In this document: positions 1-11,200 of the stretch, one piece after another
Position numbering within the stretch: the first letter of the stretch is position 1
Layout of the letters: every line of letters begins with the position of its first letter
NCBI GenBank assembly: GCA_948144175.1
Contig: CANXME010000230.1
Span: 58,591-122,590, forward strand
Source of the DNA: Closterium sp. NIES-65
Lineage: Eukaryota > Streptophyta > Zygnematophyceae > Desmidiales > Closteriaceae
Length of the DNA: 64,000 nucleotides
Direction: 5' to 3'
Program-made: the position numbers and the translations under genes
Notes under the pieces: model-generated
The model's input: the letters and a program-made list of their open reading frames with translations, nothing else
Databases searched by the model: none
Told to the model about the DNA's origin: nothing

Positions 1-352
1 TCGCAATGAATCGACGAACGTCAGTGTCTCTCGCATTCGGATTGAACGTCTCCGGTAGCCTCGGACGTGCCGACTCAAGATTCATTGTAGTTGCTGCCGC
101 TGCTGCTGGGTGAAGTGTCGGTGTAGCCGCTGCTGCTGCTGACGTCGCTGCTGCATTCGCCGCTGCGTTTGCTGCTGTTATGGCGGCTGCCGACTGGTTC
201 GCAAGAAGCTCCTCTATTCGCTGGAGTGCCGCTCGCGTCTGGTCCAGGTCGGTGTGTAACTCTGTAATTTTCTGTACGGAATTATCACCGTTTTCCTCGA
301 TTTGGCGATTAATAGGAAGATTTGCGACGAAAATAAATGAATTTCAGGCGCT
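1..352 (-). mobile_element. LTR-retrotransposon gag start (partial, runs off left edge)
   Basis: Read on the minus strand, this stretch is open for over 100 codons. It encodes a coiled, Gln/Leu-rich start (LDQTRAALQRIEELLANQ), an Ala-rich linker, and then a segment beginning RPRLPETFNPNARDTDVRRF. That layout, a short coiled coil followed by P-x-x-F-x-P plus a DVRRF-type motif, is usual at the N terminus of Ty3/gypsy-type gag proteins in plants. The frame runs off the left edge, so protease, RT and integrase are not visible. I see no clean in-frame ATG: the nearest upstream ATG is followed after three codons by TGA. The copy may therefore be degenerate, or may start by another route. It lies directly downstream of a primer-binding site and an LTR on the same strand, which supports the assignment. 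Confidence 0.6.
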
Positions 353-707
353 GGTCATCTTACTGTGAGTCGAGTTGACTGCAGAAATGACGAGGGCTGT
401 TTCTGTAGGTCGCGTTATTCTTCCTTAGTCGAAATTCACGTCTGTTGAGAAGAAATTCGATCCGACGCTCCAAACTCCAACTTTTTTGGGCGAAATTCTC
501 AGGGCCGTTGAGATTCGAATCGATCCGACGGTCGAAATTCCAACTTTTTCGCTACTGGACCTGAGGAGTGTTCAAAAACCGGTTCGAGGGGGACGTTAGA
601 AAATAGCGCGGAACTGGTTTTACATACCCGTATCGGCGCTTTCGTTGTCGCCCCCGCGTTTTTTTAAAGGCCGGAACTACGCGGTTGAAGACCTCGCGTG
701 TAAACCC

Positions 708-720
708 GCTCTGATTACCA
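708..720 (-). other. Retrotransposon primer-binding site (initiator Met tRNA type)
   Basis: On the minus strand this reads TGGTAATCAGAGC. It differs by one inserted base from the common plant retrotransposon PBS TGGTATCAGAGC, which is complementary to the 3' end of initiator tRNA-Met. It starts two bases inside the LTR end, the normal spacing. Confidence 0.7.
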
Positions 721-722
721 AG

Positions 723-1106
723 TGTGAGGATCTAGGATCGAGCTCAGAAAAGAGAATTGTAATTGAATCGAATTGAATTGAATTGAATGATTACCTGGGT
801 ACAACACGAGGCTATATATAGGCTCGACACAAAGCACCGTAACCAGGTGTTACGCGAAGGTTCCGCGGGTCGCGTAGCGTCCCGAACAGTACCGAATTCG
901 GTAGAAGGCAATTCGGTGGCAACCGAAAAGGCCAGAATTCGGTGCACGTAACCTAGCTCGGTGCTATAACTATAATAAAACATAGGAAAGCACCTAGCCT
1001 ATGATATCAAGCAATTCATGCATGTATATGATTATCCTATGCTAGAAATAGCATAATAAAGTAGAGGCAAGCAAGCATAGCTGGCATAAGCCGTCGTACT
1101 CTCACA
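723..1106 (-). mobile_element. 5' LTR of the retrotransposon, 384 bp
   Basis: The segment is bounded by TGTGAG and CTCACA, a perfect 6-bp short inverted repeat of the TG...CA class that defines LTR ends. On the minus strand it starts at 1106 and ends at 723, two bases before the primer-binding site. A TATATATA box lies near 813-820 in the correct orientation to act as the LTR promoter. The outer edge abuts the 181-bp satellite at a point inside its repeat unit. No second LTR is in the window, because the element continues to the left. Confidence 0.7.
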
Positions 1107-3450
1107 CCGCACATGTGCAGGAAGTGCAGCGGGCGCTCTTCATTCGCGAGCGCCGATGACCGATGATGCTTGCCACCCTCCCACACCCTTGCTGGCTTGG
1201 TAATAGGACCAGACAAGTGCAGTCACGTGACCCGGCGGAAGAAAAACACTTGGAACGAGAGCTTCTACCCCCAAAACGCGGAAGGATCCGCACATGTGCA
1301 GGAAGTGCAGCGGGCGCTCTTCATTCGCGAGCGCCGATGACTGGTGATGCTTGCGACCCTCTCACGCCCTTGTTGGCTTGGTAATAGGACCAAACAAGCG
1401 CAGCCATGTGACCCGGCGGAAGAAAAACACTCGGAACGAGAGCTTGCACCCCCAAAACGCGGAAGGATCCGCGCATGTGCAGAAAGTGCAGAGGGCGCTC
1501 TTCATTTGCGAGAACCGATGATCGATGATGGTCGCAACCCTGCCACGCCCTTGTTGGCTTGGTAATAGGCCCGGACAAGCGAAGCCACGTGACCCGGTGG
1601 AAGAAATGCGCTCGAAACGACCGCTTCCACCCCCAAAACACGGAAGGATCCGCACATATGCAGGAAGTGCAGCGGGCGCTCTTCATTCGCGAGCGCCGAT
1701 GACCGATGATGCTCGCAACCCTTCCACGCCCTTGCTAGCTTGGTAATAGACCCCGAAAGGCATAGCCACGTGACCCAGCGGAAGAAAAACGCTCGCAACG
1801 AGCGATCCACCCTCAAAACGCAGAAGGATCTGCACATGTGCAGGAAGTGCAGCGGGCGCTCTTCATTCGCGAGAACCGATAACCGATGATGATTGCAACC
1901 CTCCCATGCCCTGCTGGCTTGGTGGTATGCCGAGACAAGTGCAGCCATGTGACCCTTCGGAAGAAAAACGCTCGGAACGAGCGCTTCCAACCTCGAATGT
2001 GGATGGATGTGAACATGTGCAAAAGGTGCAGCGCAGGCTCTTCATTCACGAGCGTCGATGACCGATGATGCTCGCAACCCTCCCACGCGCTTGCTGGCTT
2101 GGTAATAGGACCAGACAAGCGCAGCCATGTGACCCGGCGGAAGAAAAACGCTCGTAACGAGCATATCCACCCCCATACCACGGAAGGATCCGCACATGTG
2201 CAGGAGGTGCAGTGAGCGCTCTTCATTCGCGAGCGCCAATGACCGATGATGCTTGCAACCCTCCCACGCCCTTGCTGGCTTGGTAAAAAAACCATACAAC
2301 CGCAGCCATGTGATCTGGCGGTAGAAAAACGCTTGGAACGAGCGCTTCGACCCCCAAAACGCGGAAGGATCCGCACATGTGCAGGAAGTGCAGCGGACGC
2401 TCTTCATTCGCGAGCGGCGATGACCGACTATGCTCGCTACCCTCCCACGCCCTTGCTGGCTTGGAAATAGGCCCAGACAAGCGCAACCACGTGTCCCGGC
2501 GGGAGAAAAACGCTCGTAACTTGTGCTTCCAGCCCCAAAACGCGGAAGGATCTGCACATGTCCAGGAAGTGCAGCGGGCGCTATTCATTCGCGAGCGCCG
2601 ATGACCGATGATGCTCGCAACCCCCCCACGCCTTTGCTGGCTTGGTAGTAGGACCAGACAAGCGCAGCCACGTTACCCGGCGGAGAAAAACGCTTGGAAA
2701 GGATCTGCACATGTGTAGGAAGTGCAGCGGGCGATCTTCATTCGCGAGCGTCGATGACCGATGATGCTCGCAACCCTTCCATGCCCTTGCTGGCTTGGTA
2801 ATAGGCCCAAACATGCGCAGCCACATGATCTAACGGAAGAAAAACGCTTGGAACGAGCGCTTCCACCCCAAAAACGCGCAAGGATCCGCAAATGTGCAGG
2901 AAGTGCATCTCGTGCTCTTCATTTGCGAGCGCCAATGACCGATGATGCTCGCAACCCTCCCGCGCCCTTGCTGGCTTGGTAATAGGCCCAGACAAGCGCA
3001 GCCACGTGACTCGGAGGAAGAAAAACGCTCGGAACGAGCGCTTCCAGCCCAAAAACGCGGAAAGATTCGAACATGTGTAGGTAGTGCAGCGGGCGCTCTT
3101 CATTTGCGAGCGCCGATGATCGATGATGCTCGCAACCCTCCTGTGCCCTTGCTAGTTCAATAATAGGACCAGACAAGCACAGCCACGTGACCTGGTGGAA
3201 AACAAACGTTCAGAACGAGCGCTTCCACCACAAAAACGCTGAAGGATCCGCACATGTGCAGGAAGTGCAGCGGGCGCTCTTCATTTGCGAGCGCCGATGA
3301 CCGATGATGCTCGCAACCGTTCCACGCCCTTGCTGGCTTGGTAATAGGTCCAGACAAGAGCTGCCATGTGACCAAGTAGAAAAAACGGCTCGGAACGAGC
3401 GCTTCCACCCCCAAAATGCGGAAGGATCCGCACATGTGGAAGAAGTGCAG
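1107..3450. repeat. ~181-bp tandem satellite, about 13 units
   Basis: The landmark GTGCAGGAAGTGCAG recurs about every 181-182 bp from 1115 to 3440. One shortened unit (about 153 bp) lies near 2560-2715, where roughly 30 bp containing the GAACGAGCGCTTCCACC block is missing. Units differ by point changes of perhaps 5-15 percent. Many contain a CACGTG or CATGTG hexamer. The overlapping long reading frames on both strands are by-products of the repetition: the unit is not a multiple of three, and frames change from unit to unit. The monomer length is close to that of nucleosome-scale plant satellites. I found no gene inside. Confidence 0.9.
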
Positions 3451-4620
3451 GCCACCAGCGCCAACACCTCCAGCTCCAGCACCCCCAGAAGTAGCACCTC
3501 CAGTGCCATGACCTCCAGCTCCAGTACCCCCAGAACTAGCACCGCCATTGCCCGCACCTCCTGGTCCAACACCTCTCGAACAAGCGCCCCCAGACCGAGT
3601 TCTGCTAGTGGCTGTACCTCTAGCTCCAACACCAACCGAGTCAACAGTAACCTGTCGCGGACGTGCCGAAGGCTGCTGGTTGGACTGTGAGGAGGACTGC
3701 GGGGAGGGAGACGCTACCTGACGGGCGACCGAGGTTAGAGGGGTAGTGTCAGACACACCTGACGGGGCAGGACCAGGGGGGGGGCGGAGGTACCGGAGGA
3801 GCGGGAGCAGGGGGAGGAGAGGGTGCGAGGAAGAGGGGGGGAGGGAGAACCGGGAGACCTCGACAGGGGTACCGGGTGTAATAGGACACTGACTCGTGAA
3901 ACCGAACGTCACGAGAGTCTAGAAACTGGTGGAGGGCCGGGTGGTAAAAGGAGTAGTCGGGAGAGCCCACCGGGAAACCAAGGAAGACACAGGGGATGGC
4001 GCGAGCCGGGAGCTTGTCCGCAGAGGTGTCGCGGACAAGCGGAAGGCAGCCCCAGACACGAGAGGTCGACCCAACATTAGGAGACCCGGTCCAAAGACTG
4101 GTCGGTGAAACCTCTGGTCGCGAGACACGTGGTTGGAGGTTCAGCTGGTGCGCGGCGAAGCGAAGAGCATAGGGCCACAGAAAATGGAGCACACGGGCAT
4201 GGATCATGGACGTGCGGGCGATGTCCATAACCAAGCCAATGCGGCGCTCAGCAACCCATTCTGATGTGGGGACTTCGGCAGCGTCCAGGAGTGTCTGATG
4301 CCCTGCTTACCGCGGAACCCGTCAAGTACGCTGGAGCGAAACTCACCCCCATGGTCGGAGTGGAGACAACGGACACGACTACCACGAGTGCCCTCAGTGG
4401 CCAGAAGCCACCGGATCAGCGTAGAAGTCGCGGGCTTTTTCGTGAGAAGAAACACCGTGGTGTAGCTGGAGTAGTCGTCAACGACCACTAGAAAGTAGCG
4501 CTCCCTCTCAGGTCCCATCGTAGGGGCAAGGCCCCATGAGCGACGCGACGGGCTAGGGCAGGGCGCACGGGCGACGAGACGGGCTGGGGAAAGGCGCACG
4601 GGAGATGCGACGGGCTAGGG
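3451..4620 (-). mobile_element. Ty1/copia retrotransposon pol fragment (integrase region), broken
   Basis: Minus-strand frames encode a copia-type integrase. Near 4490 is VVVDDYSSYTTVFLLTKK (first Asp), and further on is LHSDHGGEF (second Asp). A downstream frame gives the usual post-integrase segment with CVFLGFPVGSPDYSFYHP and a Pro-rich region. The pieces lie in at least two different frames, so the copy is frame-shifted and not functional. It continues into a Gly/Ala-rich linker near 3460-3560 that is encoded by short direct repeats, and it stops abruptly where the satellite begins. No reverse transcriptase or RNase H domain is present. The family assignment rests on the integrase and the following CVFLGF-type motif. 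Confidence 0.8.
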
Positions 4621-4880
4621 CAGGGCGTACGGGCGACGCGATGGGCTGGGGCAGGGCGCATGGGCTACATGACGGGCTAGGGTAGGGCGCACGGGCTACA
4701 CGCCGGGCTGGGGCGGAGGCGCGATACGAAGGGCGTGGAGGGCGCGTAGGGGAGGGCTAGGCGCGGAGGGCGTGTTACGGAGGGTGCGTTACGGAGGGCG
4801 CGGAGGGCGCGGGGGCGCAGGGGGGGCTAGGGCACGGAGGGCGCTAGGGCGCGGAGGGCGCGAGCTAGGCTAGGCTAGGC
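4535..4880. repeat. G-rich degenerate tandem array
   Basis: A unit of about 31 bp built on GACGGGCTAGGGCAGGGCGC repeats about six times to near 4730. It then decays into shorter GCGGAGGGCGC repeats. It lies where the 5' part of the copia element would be expected. No coding signal was seen. Confidence 0.75.
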
Positions 4881-5248
4881 AAGGATTCTAAACCTTCTCG
4901 TGATACCATCTCAGAAATAGAATGCAACTGAATGGTTGGATTAGGGTAGGGAGGCAATACAAATACCGTAGGAAGTCTAACAAAGTTGTACCCTCTATGG
5001 AGTACCTAACTGCAGCCTATCACAACAATAACATTTGACAGGTGGGTCTTATATTCGGTAACAGCGAAACTTACAGCATGTGCAAAATTTGCGCGAGTCG
5101 CACGTCAGATACCCAGAGGAGTACAATAGCTGCGCTGGATCACGTTAGCAAACAAAGAATGGATATTGCCTTTGGTCTTTCCTTGTCGTGCCTGGAGTGG
5201 GTAAGCTCTCGTGGACCACGAATCGTCACGAGCAGCAGTCTATTCCAT
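4881..5248. other. Unassigned spacer, possible copia LTR remnant
   Basis: On the minus strand, TGGTATCACGAGA near 4893-4911 resembles a copia primer-binding site. It is preceded by about 130 bp (4912-5040) beginning TGTCAAATG that could be a short LTR, although a matching CA end is not clear. The remainder up to the symporter stop codon shows no gene. Confidence 0.3.
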
Positions 5249-8200
5249 TCATATCTTGCCGGCGACTAGCTTTGCTTCGATCTCCTCCAGCTGGAGCCCT
5301 CTGGTCTCGGGCACCCACAGGTAGATGAAGAGGAGGGCTCCAGCACCGATGGTGGCAAACGAGTAGAACGTGCCTGCTTGCCCCAACGCGCCCTGCACAT
5401 GGAGGAACGGGCAGGGCAGGCAGCGCGGGTGGCATGGGAAGCAAGAGAGCAGAGGAGGAACAGTGCGTGAGACGGAAGTCCCGTGGCATGCGTACATGCC
5501 AGCAACTCGTCCAGTGAGAGGATGCTCAAGTGCCAGTGTTGGCCCCACCACACCCCTGTGCTAATTGCTACCGAGTCAGGGCGGAGCAGGTACTTGAATG
5601 GGCGGCAGGGCGAAGGTGACGAGGGCGTTGGAGGCAAAGTTGAGGAGCGTGGCGATGCTCTGCGCTCGGCCCCGCACCGGCAGAGGAAACACCTCCGACA
5701 CCATTAGCCATGCTATGGGGCCAAACGACACCTGCTCTGCCACAAGCGCACACGCAGGTAGGCACGCCAACACACACGCATGCAGGAACATAGGCATGCG
5801 GGCACACGGGCAGGTGGGCTCAGGGGCAGGTGGGCACAGAAGCATGTGGGCACAGAAGCATGTGGGCACAGAAGCATGTGGGCACAGAAGCATGTGGGCA
5901 CAGAAGCATGTGGGCACAGAAGCAGGTGGGCACAGAAGCATGTGGGCACAGAAGCAGGTGGGCACAGAAGCAGGTGGGCACAGAAGCAGGTGGGCACAGA
6001 AGCAGGTGGGCACAGAAGTCAAGCCCATGCGGGGGGTGATGAGGTGGAGGCAGCAAGAAGATTGTCGTGTGGTGGCAGCAGACGGGTGGTGACGTCACAT
6101 GGCTAGCAGAGGAGGGAGGTGACGTCACATGGCTAGCAGAGGAGGGAGGTGACGTGACCTGGTAGCAGCCGACGAAGAGCAGCAGGGCGAGCACACTGAG
6201 GGCGGGCACGCCGCTGAGGCTGCTGTACGTCCACCCCAGCAGCACCAGGCTCGCCACCTGCACCCACTCTCATGCGCGCTTGCACGGGCCAGCATGGGGC
6301 GGCATAATGAGGTTCAAATGAGGTAGAGACAACGGAAGCAACAGCAGAGAAGAAAACGCAAGGGAACTAAAATTTTCACAAGCCCTGCCACCCACAAGCC
6401 CTGCCGCCCACCAGCCCTGGCACCCACGAGCCCTGGTACCCACGAGGCCGGAGACGCCAGCGAGCAGCAGAGGGCGGCGGCCCCAGCGGTCCACAGTGGC
6501 GATGGCCACGCCCGTCATGCCCAGCTGCCCCATGGGGGGGGTGGAGGGGGGAGCAAGGAGCGTGCGGGCGTGAGGGGTGGGGGGAATGGAGGCAGAGAGA
6601 CAAAGGCAAGGGCAAGTGAGCAAGTGATGGCTGGTCATGGCAGGCGCCTTTCCCAAGCGTGGTGGTGCCTTAAACCTGCATGCAGGCGCTCTGGACATGC
6701 AGCAGCAGCACGCACCTTGAAGAGACCCAGCAGCACCGACACCCGGGTGGCATCAGTGGCAGCCGAGAAGCCCGCATCCTGGCACACAAGACCACGTGAG
6801 GCGAGGCAAGGCAAGGCGAGGTGAGCTGAGGTGAGGCAAGCAAGGACGAGGGAGGCAGGGCAGTGGGAGGGGAGACTCGAGATGGGTGCACTCCGCACCA
6901 GAGGATGGGCAGCAGACGCATGGATGGGGACGAGCGACAGGGCGCATGAAGAAAGCGTGGAGGCACCTGGAGGATGGAGGCACCTGGAGGATGGAGGCAC
7001 CTGGAGGATGGAGGCACCTGGAGGATGGAGGCACCTGGAGGATGGAGGCACCTGGAGGATGGAGGCACCTGGAGGATGGAGCCTGCATAGTAGAGCACGC
7101 TGGGCTGCCCTGTGACCTGCAGGGAGGGCAGGCGGGCCAGAAGGAGGGACGAAGAGGGGAAGAGCATAAGAGGCAGGCGACAGGCCGCGGGACGTGCTGC
7201 TTAGGATTCACAGCCTCGACCTGCAAGTGGGGGAGAGGCTCTCTTTCCTAAGTGGCAAACCGGTGTGCCCACACTGTGGGGAATTCGAAACTATGGAACA
7301 CTGCCTCTTCAGCTGCCTGCGCATCCAGCAAGTGGTGGTGGCAGTCAGGAGGGCCTTGCGTGTACTGAACCCAGCGAGACATGTGTCGGAGCTGGGGGAC
7401 CTGCTGTTCGGGAAAGCAGCCTCTGCCTCAGCGTTTCCTGAAGCATCTCTTTCCGCCATTGCGATACATCAGATCTGGGCGGAGCGGTGTCACTGTGTGT
7501 TCCGGGGGAAGAGATTCCGGGCTCGGCACGTCCTCAGGCGCATTGAGGCAGCCTTTCGGTTGCATGTGAGGGTGTACACGCGTGCCATGGGGAGGAAGCT
7601 GGGGAAAAGCGGCGGTTTGAAAAAACACGGCAAATCACATGCGCTGGCAGGACAGGAGGACAGCTTGCTTGGACGCATCCGTTGTCCGACGGCGAAGGGC
7701 TGGAAGTGGACGCACAGTTTTGGCGCGCTTTGGAGTCTTGCAAGGGGGGCTCTGCGTCCGCCTTTGGAGTCTTGCAAGGTGGGCTCTGCATCCGCCTTTG
7801 GAGTCTTGCAAGGGGGGCTCTGCATCCGCCTTTGGAGTCTTGCAAGGGGGGCTCTGCATCCGCCTTTGGAGTCTTGCAAGGGGGGCTCTGCATCCGCCTT
7901 AGACGTCTCGCATGGGGCCACCACTGAGGGTTGGCCTCTCACGCTCAGTTACGACTGACATATATCTCTTATGCGCTTGCCTTTCCGGTGTATTTTGATA
8001 TATACATAATGAAAAAAAAAAAGAGGCAGGCGAGAGGAGAGGCGAGGCGGGGGAGAGGTGGGGCGGGGGGGGGGGGGGGGGGGGGGGCACCACGTGCCAC
8101 GCTTCTCCTCCATGCACAAGACCACGTGCCACGCTTCTCCTCCATGCACACGACCACGTGCCACGCTTCTCCTCCATGCACAAGACCACGTGCCACGCTT

Positions 8201-11200
8201 CTCCTCCATGCACAAGACCACGTGCCACGCTTCTCCTCCATGCACAAGACCACGTGCCACGCTTCTCCTCCATGCACAAGACCACGTGCCACGCTTCTCC
8301 TCCATGCACACGACCACGTGCCACGCTTCTCCTCCATGCACAAGACCACGTGCCACGCTTCTCCTCCATGCACAAGACCACGTGCCACGCTTCTCCTCCA
8401 TGCACAAGACCACGTGCCACGCTTCTCCTCCATGCACAAGACCACGTGCCACGCTTCTCCTCCATGCACAAGACCACGTGCCACGCTTCTCCTCCATGCA
8501 CAAGACCACGTGCCACGCTTCTCCTCCATGCACAAGACCACGTGCCACGCTTCTCCTCCATGCACAAGACCACGTGCCACGCTTCTCCTCCATGCACAAG
8601 ACCACGTGCCACGCTTCTCCTCCATGCACAAGACCACGTGCCACGCTTCTCCTCCATGCACAAGACCCCTGTGCTCCATCCCATCAGCCCATCCCTGCCA
8701 TCGCCATGAAAGTGCACACGCCTACGTCTACGTCACGATGAAGGTTGGCTGGCACACAGGCATGAGACCCCTGTGGGAATGTGACGAGCCCACCTGCTGG
8801 AAGAACACGAGCCCACAGGCAATCACCAGCGCGCGCCCACTCGCCCCTGCCACCAGCTCGCCCCACCCACTTGCACCCCCCTTGCCCCCCCCCTCCCCCA
8901 TGGCCTCCACCATGCCTTGCACCTCCCTCCGCGCCTCCCCCTCCCCACACGCGCCCCCCCTCAGCCGCCTCACCGCCTCCACTGCCCGCCTCCGCGCCTC
9001 CTCGCCCCTGGCCCCCGCCTGCCCATCCTGCCCATCCTCCCCCTCTTGCCCGCGCGTCTCCCGGTGGTGGTGCTGCTGCTGGGCGCGCAGCAGCAGCCAG
9101 CGGGGGGAGGGTGGCAGCCACGCCATGCCGGCCGCCATCACGAGTGCCAGCGGCGCTGCCACCCCGTAGATGCCTCGCCAGGCGCCCTCCGTGCCCACCA
9201 GCACACTGCCACTCACGTACCCCAGCTGGCCTCGCCCGTCGCCATGCCCCGCAGCACACGACCCCCGGCAGGGCAGCAAGCAAGTGACGGGCAGAGGGCA
9301 GAGGGATAGTACAGAGGGGAGAGACAACACTGTGAGGGCAATGGACCAGAATGGGAGGTGGGGCGCAGCAGCATGGGAGGTGGGGCGCAGCAGAGTGGGA
9401 GGCGAGGCTCACGAGGATGCCGGCGACAATGAAGGCTTCTTTGAGTGCGATGAGCGTGCCCCGTATGGCCGGTGGGCTGGTCTCCGCTATGTACATGGGC
9501 GCCGCATGCATGGCCTGGGGGGGGGCACGTGTGGAAATGCATGCATGCACACACACACTCACTCAGTCACACACGCACACGCACACACACACACATGCTG
9601 CAAGAGTGGTGGGCAGCTGATGAAGAGCAGTGAGAGGAACGAGAGCAGCAAGAGAAAGCCAGGCAGTTGGCGAAGGGGAAGAGGGAAGGGCGAGCAGGAG
9701 AAGAGAAGGCGAGAGGCAGGGGAGAAGGAAAAAATGGGCATGCGAGGCAGAGCAAGGCAAGGCGTGGCAGGGCAGGGCAAGGCGTGGCAGGGCAGGGCAG
9801 GGCAGGGCAGGGTGGGGCGGGGCAGGGCAGGGCAGGGCAGGGCGGGGCGGGGCAGGGCAGGGCAGGGCAGGGCAGGGCAGGGCAGGGCAGGGCAGGGCGG
9901 GGCACTGACAAGGCCGATGGCGGAGCCGTAGACGAGGCGACCAGCCAGCAGCGCAGGCAGGGAGGTGGCGGAGGCTGTGAGCAGCGCTCCCGTAAAGAAG
10001 AGCCCCGCCGCCAGCACCAGCTCCCTCCTCCGCCCTGCGTCGCACGCGGTGGCGGTGGGCGTGGGGGGGGGAAGAGGGAGGGGGAGGGGGAGCAGCAGCA
10101 GGAGGAGGATTAAGAGAAAGAGGGGGGGGTGAGGTGAGGGCGAGGGAGGCAGTGGGACCTCGAAGACGGCAGGAAGAGAAGTGCGGGTGAGGGGGATGCG
10201 GCACGGAAAAGGGGTGTGAGGTGTAGAAGGGAGTAGGTGAGGGGAAGGGCTAGTGGAGGTGAGGGGAGGGGCTGATCGGAGTGTGGTTACCGAGAGGGGC
10301 TGGTGGGAGTGTGGTTACCGAGAGGGGCTGGTGGGAGTGTGGTTACCGAGAGGGGCTGGTTGGGGGTGTGGTTACCGAGAGGGTCGGCGATGCGGAAGGC
10401 GAGCAGGCAGCCCAGCAGCGCTCCTCCCAGCGACCCACTCACCTGGCGGAGTGTGATGTGAGGGGACGGTGAGGGGCGTGAAGGGGCGTGGATGGGAGGG
10501 CGTGGAAGGGCGAGGAGAGGCAGGCACACAATGAATGGAGGCAGAGAACAGCAAGGGCAAGAGCATAATTGCAGGTCGCTTGACGTGACGGCAGGCGGGG
10601 GCGTGGCGGCATGGCAGGGGCGTGACGAGCAGAGAGCCATGGGGTGAGAGAGGCGGTTGAGTGTGTGAATGCGTGATTGAGTGAGTGAGTGAGAGGGTCA
10701 GAGAGTGTGCACGTGAGTGAGTGAGTGAACGAGTGGGTGAGTGAGCAAGCGAGTGCGTGAGAGTGAGACAGGGCACGCACCACGAGGCCAACAGCCGTGG
10801 AGGAGAGGTCAAACCAGTCCGTGCCTGACAGCACTGGGTCCTGCCGCCCTCCGCCCCTCCCCATGCCACGCAGCAAAAGCAGGGCACATGGTAAAACAGA
10901 TGAGGAACGCGGAAGGGGGAGAGGGGAGGGGGAAGAGGGAGGGGAAGAGCAGAGGGAGCAGGCAGGAGACAGGAGGATGAGGATGTGCGTTCCCACCACT
11001 GTGTTGTGTGCCTCTCCTCTCACCGCCTGTGCTGCACTGCACCCTCCACACGCTGCCACCCACACACGCGCACCTTGAGGGAGAGCAGAGCGCTGGAGGT
11101 GGCGCCGATGTCGTAGCCGAAGAGCACCCCGCCCAGCGCTGGGAAGAGGAAGCTGCAGCGGGGAGATGGGGTGGCGGGGAGGGAGGGAGGAACACGGTGG

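Noticed and set aside
1321..2588. Minus-strand frames of 100-190 codons in the satellite
   Set aside because: The frame changes from unit to unit and the unit length is not a multiple of three; there is no consistent protein.
5576..6263. Cys-rich repeat protein (PTCFCAHLLLC-like) on the minus strand
   Set aside because: Produced by the 16-bp intron minisatellite; the flanking symporter exons use a different frame and splice sites.
8091..8667. CRISPR array
   Set aside because: The 32-bp units are directly contiguous with no unique spacers, in a plant-type intron, with no cas genes.
7931..9169. Plus-strand open frame of ~412 codons and overlapping minus-strand frames of 230-290 codons
   Set aside because: They are products of the stop-free 32-bp minisatellite and of symporter exon 7 read backwards; the spliced symporter explains the region.
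9559..10204. Minus-strand frames with long Ala-Leu-Pro-Cys repeats
   Set aside because: They arise from the GGCAG pentanucleotide array. Only exon 5 (9910-10034) in this stretch is coding.
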